From GCA-002784865 sp035646815 (GTDB taxonomy: Bacteria > Patescibacteriota > Microgenomatia > Levybacterales > UBA12049): a stretch of DNA of 24,484 nucleotides. Each line of letters begins with the position of its first letter. Position 1 is the stretch's first letter. The position numbers and the translations under genes are program-made. The stretch lies in contig DASRON010000043.1 of NCBI GenBank assembly GCA_035646815.1, forward strand, positions 1 through 24,484. Reading direction: 5' to 3'. The notes under the pieces are model-generated. The model saw only the letters and a program-made list of their open reading frames with translations, had not been told where the DNA came from and ran no database searches. This document shows positions 1 to 7,583 of this stretch, one piece after another.

Positions 1-1
1 G

Positions 2-609
2 TTAATATTCCCAATAATAGTTGCTCCAAAGATTAGGAGTAATAGGAATGATTTTTTTTGTTTTTAAATCAAAACCTAGTATTTTATTACATTTAAAATT
101 ATTCCAGTAACAACTTGCAGAAACTGCAGCTTAGTTTTAAGTTATCCGTTTTTACTGTATTAACAAACAGTTCTAAAGATTTCTGAGGATTACTTTTTGT
201 ACTAAATCATAAACTATACTGGTAAGGACTTTGATTTACAATCCCTCTTAGATTTGTTGGATAAACAATTAGGTGATGTATTGGAATTAGTAGAAAGATT
301 ATTAATAAAAAATACTTTGTGATTTTTCTTCTCCAGTTTCTAGATGAAACATAATACCAAGCAATAGTAAAAAGAACATAAAAACTTGCAACAACATCAG
401 TATTTCTTCTAATTCCTGGATAGGACCTTGTTGCATTAAGTATGGATTTGCAAAAAATTATTTAATTCAAAAATAGTAAAAGCTTCATCAAATTTAAATT
501 CAATAAGATTTAAGGAAAACAATCTAAAAATTGAAGAAAATGAAAATATGATAACAATCCAAAAAAGATAGGAAGTCTTAAGTAAATTAAAAAAAATTTT
601 AGTTTTCAT
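2..609 (-). pseudogene. Broken membrane protein gene, probably GT-C/GT39-like glycosyltransferase
   Basis: Remains of one gene read across several frames. An ATG at 609 opens 57 codons to a TAA at 438-436: a short basic start, a hydrophobic segment, then FKFDEAFTIFELNN, which resembles the first periplasmic loop with the acidic DE(A) motif of GT39/ArnT-type enzymes. One base fewer in the T6 run near 451-456 moves into a second open frame (461-207) with ATRSYPGIRRNTDVVASFYV, another hydrophobic segment and YPTNLRGIVNQSPYQYSL, ending in TGA at 209-207. The same frame continues after that TGA with protein-like sequence (SNPQKSLELFVNTV). A third frame (about 135 to 2) reads CYWNNFKCNKILGFD and ends PNLWSNYYWEY before a TAA at 4-2. 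At about 200 codons it is far below the roughly 500 or more usual for such enzymes, so internal deletion is also likely. The family is inferred from the DEA loop and hydrophobicity only. Confidence 0.6.
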
Positions 610-715
610 TTTTTAAATTATTATTTATTGTTTGAAGTAGTAAATAATTTTCTTGAGAACTTTTAATATAAAATGCTTTTTCAGCATAGAATTTAGCAGA
701 TACTGTTGCATTATG
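599..715 (-). pseudogene. 3' remnant of an unidentified gene
   Basis: Immediately downstream of the FemX-like gene an open frame with no start codon reads protein-like sequence, for example HNATVSAKFYAEKAFYIK followed by SSQENYLLLQTINNNLKN, and stops at TAA 601-599. The stop overlaps the ATG at 609 of the broken gene that follows, as real genes in this window do (short overlaps). The frame stays open back to 751 inside the femX 3' end but has no ATG, GTG or TTG. It is best explained as the C-terminal end of a gene whose front was lost, or as a frameshifted former tail of the FemX-like gene. No function can be assigned. Confidence 0.4.
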
Positions 716-1688
716 GAGAAAGAATTTTTTTATATTTAAGAAACTGCCATCTTAATTTATCAGTAATTTTATAAAGTTTATATAGCTTAGGATTTATGAT
801 TAAATCATAGCTTCCAATAAATTCAACATGTCTTGGGTTATATCCCTGTTTGAATCTATGAAAACCAAACCATGGATCATGTGGATCTGCATTTGGTCCA
901 AGCGATCCCCACATGTCAAATTCTTTTAAGCCTATTTTTTTTCCGTACTTAATTGCTTCCCACATCATTAAATTTGAAGCCATAACTTCTCGATGCTCAG
1001 TGCTTGATGCACCATATGGATAATAGAGGATGTTTTTATAAACAAAGAGAACCCATGTAGCAAGAGTTCGGTTGTTATATTTAGCAACTAATAGATGGGC
1101 AGTTAGTTTTTCTTTTGAAAATTTTTCATCTTTTACTTTTAGAGTTTCCCACATTAATTTATGATAGTCTTGTGTGTGAGCATAAAAACTTTGTCTTTTT
1201 GTTGTTTCTTTAGTAAGTTTTAAATATTCTTCAAACGCTTTATCAGAATTATCTTCTACTACTCTTACTCCATGTCTCTGTGCAACTCTTATGTTGTATC
1301 TTGTTTTAGGATGCATATTTTTTAATATTTCTTCTTCAGACAGGGTAAGATCTAGTTTGAAATTAAAATGTGTAAATAGCGGATGAAAAGAAGGGACAAG
1401 ATTAAGTATTTTATAATCAAATTCTAAACCTTTCTCTTTTTCCACATTTGGCTCAAGTTGAATAAATACAGCTTTTTGTAAAAAACCTACTTTTTTAAGA
1501 ATTGAAATCTGTTTTTTATTAGGAAGTAGACCTTTTGGAAAATATCCGACAGTAAAGTTTGTCTTAGGAATTTTATGAAACGATACTTGAATACCGTTTT
1601 CTCTTACAACCTTTATATTGCCTTTTTCTCTAAATTTCTTCCATTCTTCTGATTGAAGTGGATGATTTGAGTAGTTATCGTCTTTCAT
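711..1688 (-). CDS. FemX/FemAB-family peptidoglycan bridge aminoacyltransferase
   Basis: Protein of 325 aa, expected to transfer an amino acid from aminoacyl-tRNA to the stem peptide of lipid II on the cytoplasmic side, building interpeptide bridges. Seen: the family's basic helix-like motif HPKTRYNIRVAQRHGVRV (about residues 126-143), the second GNAT-fold half with the hydrophobic strand LATWVLFVYKNILYYPYG (about 207-224), and the signature region EFDMWGSLGP (about 256-265) followed by GFHRFKQGYNPRHVEFIGSYDL. The coiled-coil arm of staphylococcal FemA is not evident, as in FemX-type proteins. The ATG at 1688 overlaps the TGA of the upstream helicase gene by 4 bases (ATGA), so the two are probably cotranscribed and translationally coupled. 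Which amino acid is transferred cannot be read from the sequence; other members of this fold act on other acceptors. Confidence 0.85.
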   Translation of the reverse strand: MKDDNYSNHPLQSEEWKKFREKGNIKVVRENGIQVSFHKIPKTNFTVGYFPKGLLPNKKQISILKKVGFLQKAVFIQLEPNVEKEKGLEFDYKILNLVPSFHPLFTHFNFKLDLTLSEEEILKNMHPKTRYNIRVAQRHGVRVVEDNSDKAFEEYLKLTKETTKRQSFYAHTQDYHKLMWETLKVKDEKFSKEKLTAHLLVAKYNNRTLATWVLFVYKNILYYPYGASSTEHREVMASNLMMWEAIKYGKKIGLKEFDMWGSLGPNADPHDPWFGFHRFKQGYNPRHVEFIGSYDLIINPKLYKLYKITDKLRWQFLKYKKILSP

Positions 1689-3535
1689 AAATAGTCTGGG
1701 ACATTAAGATCGTTATTAAGAATATGCCTATTTTGTTCTAGAAGTTCATCTGGTAGTTCAAAAATAAATCTTGATACCATATTATTTGTTCTTTGTCCAA
1801 AAAACATTCTTTTTTTTGCATAACTTAAGAATAATTTTTGTTTTGCACGCGTTATTCCTACATAACAAAGCCTTCGTTCTTCTTCTAATTCGTTTTTATC
1901 CATTAACGCTCTTGAGTGAGGAAACAATCCTTCTTCCATGCCTATCATAAAAACTATTGGGAACTCAAGACCTTTTGCTGCGTGCAGAGTCATAAGATTT
2001 ACGGCATCCTTTTTTCCTTTATTTGTTTTTTCAAGATAATCCGGCATATATTCTTGTTCAACTAAAGATACGTTCTCTAAGAATTGTATTAAATTTGGGA
2101 ACTCAAGTGCAACAGAACGCAATTCTTTTATATTTTCAAGTCTTTGCCTATCTTCTTTATCTTTTTCATCATAAAGAGAAAGATAATCAACTTGACTTAC
2201 GATATTATCCAAAATTTCAATCGTTTTTTTTGATTCATTGTGCTTTTTTTGATACTCTAAAAACTTAGAAAATCTTCTTTTTCCTATTTTTTCAATTCTT
2301 TTTATAGAAACAGAGTCCTTATTGTTTGCAAGAGCTTTTAAATAAGCCAAAATATCTTTAATTTCTTTTCTTTCATAGAATCTAGTGCCGCCTATTAATA
2401 AATATGGAATTCCTTGATGCAGGAATACTTCTTCTAGGACTCTTGATTGAGCATTTGTTCTATAAAGAACAGCAAAATCAGAAAAATTAAAATCTAAAAG
2501 CTTTTTCATATTAATAATTCTGTCAATAATAAAATCACCTTCATCATGTTCATTTGTTGCCTCGTAAATCATAATTTCTTCACCTTCCAAATTCTTAGTC
2601 CAAAGATTTAATACAGGATGGGAAGTATTTTTTGAAATTATAGATGAAGCAGCATCAAGAATTTTTTGCGTTGAGCGATAATTTCGAGACAGCTTAAATG
2701 TTTTAACGTTTTTAAAGTCGTTGTTAAATTTAATTAAGTTTTGGAAATCTGCTCCTCGCCAGCTATAAATACTTTGCGAAAAGTCTCCTACAACGCAAAT
2801 ATTATTATTTTTTTTTGCTAGCATTTTCGTTAAAACGTATTGAGCCCTATTGGTATCTTGATATTCATCTACTAAAATATACTTAAATTTGTCTTGATAC
2901 TTTAACAAAACATCAGGAAATTCCCTAAATAAATCCACAACTTTGAAAAGTAAATCATCAAAATCAAGAGCATCGCTTTCTTTAAGAAGTTTTTGATAAG
3001 AGGGGTAGATTTGGGCAACTTTTGATTGCATGTGTCCTTTTGCAAGACTTACATACTCCCTTTCATTTATGAGTTCATTTTTTGCTTGAGAGATATAAGA
3101 GAGCACTGCAGAAGGTTTATATTCTTTAGGAGAAATTCCCTGTTTTTTAAATACTTGTTTAATTGCATCAATTTGTTCTTGGCTATCATAGATAGTAAAC
3201 TTATTTGAAATTCCTAAATGTTTTCCTTCGATTCTTAAAATCTTTGCACAAAGAGAATGAAAAGTGGTAATAGTAGGTTTTTGAAGAGCCTTAAGATTAA
3301 AAGTATTAATATATTTATCAATTCTCTCTTTCATTTCTCCTGCCGCCTTATTGGTAAAGGTAACGCAGAGAATGTTGTTAGGACTTACTTTTGATAAAAT
3401 AAGGTAGATTACCTTATGAGTAATAACTTTTGTTTTTCCGCTTCCTGCTCCTGCTAAGACTATCATCGGTCCATCTGTTTCCATGACTGCTTTTTGTTGT
3501 TCGGGGTTTAGGTCCTTGAGAAAATCATTATTCAT
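1685..3535 (-). CDS. UvrD/PcrA-type superfamily 1A DNA helicase
   Basis: ATP-dependent 3'-5' DNA helicase for repair and replication, 616 aa from the ATG at 3535. Motifs in order: Q motif LNPEQQKAV, Walker A LAGAGSGKT, Ia TFTNKAAGEM, Ib TTFHSLCAKIL, Walker B VDEYQDTN, III VVGDFSQSIYSWRGAD, IV LSRNYRST, then VLYRTNAQSR, V TLHAAKGLEF and VI RRLCYVGITRAKQ. It is about 100 residues shorter than typical PcrA/UvrD (about 720): the 2B insertion is reduced and the protein ends about 45 residues after motif VI, lacking the C-terminal Tudor-like region that contacts RNA polymerase in PcrA. A GTG 18 bases upstream is possible, but the ATG directly precedes the conserved N-terminus and fits the promoter. 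Followed by the femX-like gene with a 4-base overlap. PcrA, UvrD and Rep cannot be separated on sequence alone. Confidence 0.93.
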   Translation of the reverse strand: MNNDFLKDLNPEQQKAVMETDGPMIVLAGAGSGKTKVITHKVIYLILSKVSPNNILCVTFTNKAAGEMKERIDKYINTFNLKALQKPTITTFHSLCAKILRIEGKHLGISNKFTIYDSQEQIDAIKQVFKKQGISPKEYKPSAVLSYISQAKNELINEREYVSLAKGHMQSKVAQIYPSYQKLLKESDALDFDDLLFKVVDLFREFPDVLLKYQDKFKYILVDEYQDTNRAQYVLTKMLAKKNNNICVVGDFSQSIYSWRGADFQNLIKFNNDFKNVKTFKLSRNYRSTQKILDAASSIISKNTSHPVLNLWTKNLEGEEIMIYEATNEHDEGDFIIDRIINMKKLLDFNFSDFAVLYRTNAQSRVLEEVFLHQGIPYLLIGGTRFYERKEIKDILAYLKALANNKDSVSIKRIEKIGKRRFSKFLEYQKKHNESKKTIEILDNIVSQVDYLSLYDEKDKEDRQRLENIKELRSVALEFPNLIQFLENVSLVEQEYMPDYLEKTNKGKKDAVNLMTLHAAKGLEFPIVFMIGMEEGLFPHSRALMDKNELEEERRLCYVGITRAKQKLFLSYAKKRMFFGQRTNNMVSRFIFELPDELLEQNRHILNNDLNVPDYL

Positions 3536-3545
3536 ATCGTATAAT
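3516..3545 (+). promoter_or_regulatory. Sigma-70-type promoter of tpiA
   Basis: TTGAGA (3516-3521, 5 of 6 to consensus) is followed after 18 bases by a perfect TATAAT (3540-3545). The predicted start near 3552 is 1-2 bases before the tpiA ATG (3554), so the message should be leaderless. The -35 lies inside the 5' end of the divergent helicase gene. Confidence 0.65.
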
Positions 3546-3546
3546 A
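3541..3546 (-). promoter_or_regulatory. -10 box for the helicase gene, overlapping the tpiA -10
   Basis: On the minus strand the box reads TATTAT, and its expected transcription start about 7 bases on falls at the helicase ATG (3535), giving a leaderless mRNA. No good -35 is seen on this side. It overlaps the plus-strand TATAAT (3540-3545) because the sequence TATAATAATA reads TATTATTATA in reverse. Confidence 0.5.
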
Positions 3547-3553
3547 ATACCAC

Positions 3554-4207
3554 ATGAAATCACCACTGATTGTCGCTAATTGGAAGTCAAATAAGACATT
3601 AGAAGAGGTTAAGGAATGGGTGGAAAAATATACAGAAGAAAGTTCTCAAAATGATAAACAGATAATTATTTGTTCTTCTTTTACATTATTGTCAGATCTA
3701 AAAAACTTAATTTCTCATAAAAATCTAAAAATCGAAATAGGTGCACAAGATTTATCTGCTTTTGACAGTGGGCAATATACAGGAGAAGTAAACGCAGCAC
3801 AAATAAAAGATTTTGCAAATTATGTAATAATTGGACATTCGGAAAGAAGAAAAAATTTTAATGAAACAAATCAAATATTGGAGCAAAAAGTAACAATGGC
3901 TAGAAATTATGATTTAGAACCTATTTTTTGTATTCAAGGCAATGATACTTATATTCCAAGCGGAGTAGAGATAGTTACTTATGAACCTTTCTTTGCAATC
4001 GGTACAGGAAACCCTGATACTCCTGAAAATGCAGAGGAAATAGGAGGTATGATAAAGAAAAAAGGATTTCGTAGTTTTTTATACGGGGGAAGTGTAAATT
4101 CCGAAAATGTAAAAAATTTCACGTCAATGCCCTCAATAGATGGTGTTTTAATAGGCAAGGCAAGCCTTGACCCATTAGAATTTTCCAAGACAATTAATGC
4201 TTCATGA
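3554..4207 (+). CDS. tpiA: Triosephosphate isomerase, short form
   Basis: Interconverts dihydroxyacetone phosphate and glyceraldehyde 3-phosphate in glycolysis; cytoplasmic TIM barrel. Seen: N-terminal ANWKSNKT with catalytic Lys11, GHSERR with catalytic His95, TYEPFFAIGTG with catalytic Glu144 and flexible loop 6, and phosphate-binding YGGSV (177-181) and GVLIGKASL. At 217 aa it is about 30 residues shorter than usual bacterial enzymes (about 250) and close to archaeal ones. The segment between the catalytic His and Glu is compressed, and loop 6 reads GTGNP where bacteria normally have GTGK. All three catalytic residues remain, so activity is expected. The ATG follows a TATAAT box by 8 bases with no ribosome binding site. 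It ends in TGA, 24 bases before the LCP gene, which probably shares its transcript. Confidence 0.95.
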   Translation: MKSPLIVANWKSNKTLEEVKEWVEKYTEESSQNDKQIIICSSFTLLSDLKNLISHKNLKIEIGAQDLSAFDSGQYTGEVNAAQIKDFANYVIIGHSERRKNFNETNQILEQKVTMARNYDLEPIFCIQGNDTYIPSGVEIVTYEPFFAIGTGNPDTPENAEEIGGMIKKKGFRSFLYGGSVNSENVKNFTSMPSIDGVLIGKASLDPLEFSKTINAS

Positions 4208-4231
4208 ATGATTAAATATTACTAAGTTTAT

Positions 4232-5335
4232 ATGTCTAAAAAAAATAAAAAGATACTAATTATTATTGTAAGTATTATTTTTCTTGCTCTAGCTGTAAAA
4301 GTTATAAGTTTTAGCTACAGATTTTTCCCTTTTGTTTTTCAGCTTACCTTTAACCGTGATATTGAGCTTAAGCAAAAAGACGATCAGATAAACATTTTAC
4401 TTATGGGAATAGGGGGAGGAAAACATGATGGCCCTAATCTTACAGATACAATTATTTTTGCAAGCATTAATCCGAAACTAAATAAAGTTAATTTGGTTTC
4501 TCTTCCTAGGGATTTATGGATTCCAGATCTCAGAACCAAAATAAATGTTGCCTATGCTCAAGGTGAAGCAAAAAGAAAAGGAGGAGGGTTAGTGCTTGTA
4601 GAAGCAGTTGTTTCTAAAATTTTAAATAAAGATGTTGATTATGGATTGCGTATAGATTTTAACGGCTTTGTAAGAGCAGTTGATCTTCTAGAAGGACTTG
4701 ATATAGATATTGAGAGAAGCTTTGATGATTATGAATATCCTGATGAAGGAAAAGAAAATGATCTCTGTGGTCATAAAGAAGAGGAATTAGAAGAATTAGC
4801 AACAGCTTCGTCACAATTGGAAGCTTTTCCTTGTAGATATAAACATTTACATTTTGATAAAGGAGTGCAGCATATGGACGGAGAAAAAGTTCTTGAGTAC
4901 GTTAGATCAAGGCATGCGGAGGGAGCTGAAGGTTCAGATTTTGCAAGAAGTAGAAGACAAGAAAAAGTGATAACAGCTTTTAAAGATAAAATCTTTTCGC
5001 TTAAATTTTTGGCAAATCCAGGAAAACTTTTTGATTTCTATAGCATTATTAAAGAAAGTATAGATACAGATATTAAGGATACTGAATTTGATGACTTTGT
5101 AAGGCTTTTGGACAAAGCAAAAGAGTCAAAAATTCAAAATGCCCTAATTGATATAGGAGATGAGAAGACCAACAGGGAAGGATTGCTTATTAATCCTGAT
5201 CCAGATGAAGAATATGATTATCAATGGGTATTAATTCCAAGAACAGGAAACGGTAATTTCCTAGAAATACAAAAATATATAGATTGCGAACTAAAGATGG
5301 AAGGATGTATTATTCCAAAATTTATTAAAAATTAA
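4232..5335 (+). CDS. LytR-CpsA-Psr (LCP) family cell-wall ligase
   Basis: Membrane-anchored phosphotransferase family that moves polyprenyl-linked glycopolymers onto peptidoglycan outside the cell. The 367-aa protein has a basic N-terminus and one membrane helix (about 8-28), then the LCP domain: NILLMGIGGG, LTDTIIFASIN with Asp72, LVSLPRDLWIP with Arg93/Asp94, INVAYAQGE, a strand-rich core, GVQHMDGEKVLEYVRSRH (211-228) and SDFARSRRQEKVI (235-247). These carry the Asp/Arg residues that bind the pyrophosphate lipid and metal in known members. Cys179 and Cys201 flank a Glu-rich insert, and Cys pairs also occur near the C-terminus (YIDCELKMEGC), so disulfides are possible. The polymer attached is unknown. 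It converges on the next gene with an 11-base overlap of the 3' ends. Confidence 0.92.
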   Translation: MSKKNKKILIIIVSIIFLALAVKVISFSYRFFPFVFQLTFNRDIELKQKDDQINILLMGIGGGKHDGPNLTDTIIFASINPKLNKVNLVSLPRDLWIPDLRTKINVAYAQGEAKRKGGGLVLVEAVVSKILNKDVDYGLRIDFNGFVRAVDLLEGLDIDIERSFDDYEYPDEGKENDLCGHKEEELEELATASSQLEAFPCRYKHLHFDKGVQHMDGEKVLEYVRSRHAEGAEGSDFARSRRQEKVITAFKDKIFSLKFLANPGKLFDFYSIIKESIDTDIKDTEFDDFVRLLDKAKESKIQNALIDIGDEKTNREGLLINPDPDEEYDYQWVLIPRTGNGNFLEIQKYIDCELKMEGCIIPKFIKN

Positions 5336-7583
5336 TCTGATAAATATTTACTTCGGAATTCTTATAGATAATTTTTCCAATCTCTTTAAATTTATCTTCC
5401 TCTAGATTTTTGTATTTTTGCTTCTCAAGCTCGCCTATAAAGATAAGCTTAATGTCATATTTTTTAATAAGTTCTTTTGTTTTTTCTTTATCACTCGTTT
5501 CATAAAGTGTTTTTATATCTTCAATTCTTGGAGCAGGAATATCATAGGTTCCTCGCCAAAGCCATTCATGCACTGTCCATCCTAAAACTGTTGGAAGTCC
5601 TGTATTTGTCGAAACTCTCCCAAAATCTGTATAAGAATCCCCTTGTGCTTCAAGAATAACAATTTGTCCATTAATATTCTTATTAAGCCATTGGATTGCT
5701 TTATAATCATTAGGATAAAGACCTTTTAGATATTTAGTTCCATCAAGCCCTTGATAGTTTTTTAAATCGCCATAATATGAGTTAATTGCAAAATAAGAAT
5801 AAGATATAATAAGAGAAAGTAGAAGGGTGAAAAAAATAATCCACAAAACCTCAATAGATTTTATAAAAATTTTATTTTTTTCTCTAAAATAAATAAAAAT
5901 TCTTGCAATAATATATCCAGAAGAAAGAGAAAGTAAAATAAAAGCTTGGTAAGTTAATTTAAACATGGTATTTGCTCTAAAATGAGCAGGATAAATGTCT
6001 TTTAGATAGATAATTTCAGGTATAAAAATTAAAATAGTGGAGAACATAATCAAAACAGTTATAAAAAAGTCGTTTTTGTAAGATTTTGTTTTAAATACTA
6101 GAACAAAGAATGATAAAACTAGAAAATAAAAGAATCCATAAAGAATTATAAGCTGCCACAAAGGAGATGTTTGACAATGGTTTGCTTCAAACAAAAATGG
6201 ACCAATCTTTTCGAGATTCGTTAGAAAATCAGGAGCACAGAGAAGACCGATACCAGAAGTAAAAGGATTAAAAAATAAATTAAAAGGAAGAGAGAAGATA
6301 ATAAAAGAGATAAAAATAATACTAGTTTTTAAAATAAAATTAGCTATAATATTTGTTTTATTTTTTCCATTTAATGTTATAAAGAAAAGTATTAATAATG
6401 TAAAAAGAAGATAGATTCCACCATCCCAAGCATTTGTCATATACATAACTGCAAGTAAAAAACCTAATAAAATTAAAGAAAGAAATTCATAAGAAAATAG
6501 TTGCTGTTTTAGATTAAATTTATTTGCTCTTAAACTAGTTAATAGGAAGATATTATTGTGTTCTTCTTTTTTTTGAGTAAGGTTAAGAAACATTGAAAAT
6601 AAGAATGCTACTGTTAAGAGGACAAAGGGAACATCTAAAACATGTCCATGTAGATCAGATACAACCCATGAATAAGCAGGAAATTCGTGAATAGTATTAT
6701 AAATAAATCTAGTTGCATTAGGATACCAATAAGAATTAGGAAATGTATTGGGAAGAAATTCTAATTGCCAAAAAGGTACAGGGTTTTCAACAGAGTATGA
6801 TCTGAAAAAAGCAAATATTGTGTGAAGATTTCCTGCAAGCGTAACTAAAAATGCTGTTAAGAAACCAGTAAAAAATAAAAATTTTCTAGATATCTTTTTT
6901 TTAAAATCAAAACTATTTAATAAGTTTATGCCTAATGAAAATGATGCTGTAAATGTTAAAGAAAATAAGGTTGCAAGCATTAAATTAAAACTTATTTGTG
7001 AAGGGACAGATGAGATTTTTGTTAAAATAGCAGTTACTAAATGTCCAAAATAGTAATAGTTAATAGAATAGGGAGTAAACCAAATGTCTCTTGCAGGGAA
7101 ATATTCGCTTCTTAGAATAGAGTTAATAAATCCAAAATCCATATACTTTTCAAGTCCATGAATATCTGGCTGAAAGCTTTTGATAATAATCCAGAAAAAT
7201 AAAGCAATAATAAAAAGTATTTCTTCTAAAATAAATATTTTTCGATCTTTAGAAAAAAAGGGGAAAAGCGCTGTTTTAATAAAAGAATGGTTATTTTTCT
7301 TTTCTCTCTTTTTTAAAAAGAAAAAATAATTAAGTAAGAAAAATAAAATTATTAGCAGAAGACAAGTAAATAGTGAAAAAGGAAGTATATGAAAAGTGCC
7401 AAGTAGAAAAATTGTATATCCAAGAATAGAAATTCCTAAAATTTTAGAAAAAAGATAACCCTTGTCTAAAAATTTACCAAAAATACTAGATGAAATTGGT
7501 AAAAAAACATAACCGATAACAAAAATTGTAAGCCACCAGTTAAAAATAAATATAGTATTAATTGAGTTAAAAACTGCAAACAT
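5325..7583 (-). CDS. DUF2298 / Chlor_Arch_YYY-type multi-spanning membrane protein
   Basis: 752 aa with about 12-14 hydrophobic helices. Seen: the hallmark INYYYFGH (174-181) preceded by EKYMDFGFINSILRSEYFPARD, then HEFPAYSWVVSDLHGHVLDVPF (299-320), and near the C-terminus EAQGDSYTDFGRVSTNTG and LGWTVHEWLWRG. These are the conserved blocks of the Chlor_Arch_YYY family, known from Chloroflexi, archaea and CPR bacteria. Members resemble GT-C glycosyltransferases: acidic and His residues in extracytoplasmic loops and a soluble C-terminal part. The donor and acceptor are unknown, and glycosyltransfer here is inference. It is the last gene of the seven-gene minus-strand cluster; its ATG lies inside the 3' end of the preceding membrane protein gene (17-base overlap). 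Confidence 0.85.
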   Translation of the reverse strand: MFAVFNSINTIFIFNWWLTIFVIGYVFLPISSSIFGKFLDKGYLFSKILGISILGYTIFLLGTFHILPFSLFTCLLLIILFFLLNYFFFLKKREKKNNHSFIKTALFPFFSKDRKIFILEEILFIIALFFWIIIKSFQPDIHGLEKYMDFGFINSILRSEYFPARDIWFTPYSINYYYFGHLVTAILTKISSVPSQISFNLMLATLFSLTFTASFSLGINLLNSFDFKKKISRKFLFFTGFLTAFLVTLAGNLHTIFAFFRSYSVENPVPFWQLEFLPNTFPNSYWYPNATRFIYNTIHEFPAYSWVVSDLHGHVLDVPFVLLTVAFLFSMFLNLTQKKEEHNNIFLLTSLRANKFNLKQQLFSYEFLSLILLGFLLAVMYMTNAWDGGIYLLFTLLILFFITLNGKNKTNIIANFILKTSIIFISFIIFSLPFNLFFNPFTSGIGLLCAPDFLTNLEKIGPFLFEANHCQTSPLWQLIILYGFFYFLVLSFFVLVFKTKSYKNDFFITVLIMFSTILIFIPEIIYLKDIYPAHFRANTMFKLTYQAFILLSLSSGYIIARIFIYFREKNKIFIKSIEVLWIIFFTLLLSLIISYSYFAINSYYGDLKNYQGLDGTKYLKGLYPNDYKAIQWLNKNINGQIVILEAQGDSYTDFGRVSTNTGLPTVLGWTVHEWLWRGTYDIPAPRIEDIKTLYETSDKEKTKELIKKYDIKLIFIGELEKQKYKNLEEDKFKEIGKIIYKNSEVNIYQINF

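Noticed and set aside
1..55. Minus-strand hydrophobic frame (FLLLLIFGATIIGNIN) running off the left edge
   Set aside because: It is preceded by a stop with no start codon and competes with a better C-terminal reading of the broken gene; not enough sequence to call a gene.
207..209. In-frame TGA as a sense codon (Gly code of some CPR lineages)
   Set aside because: Several intact genes end with TGA in ATGA overlaps (for example 1685-1688, 9195-9198, 10469-10472), so TGA is a stop; the TGA here belongs to a decayed gene.
3536..3553. GTG at 3553 as the start of the helicase gene
   Set aside because: It would put the promoter -10 inside the gene and add six residues before a well-placed ATG next to the conserved N-terminus.
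5477..5659. Short plus-strand open frame in the YYY gene
   Set aside because: It has no family resemblance or initiation signals and lies fully inside a strongly supported gene on the other strand.
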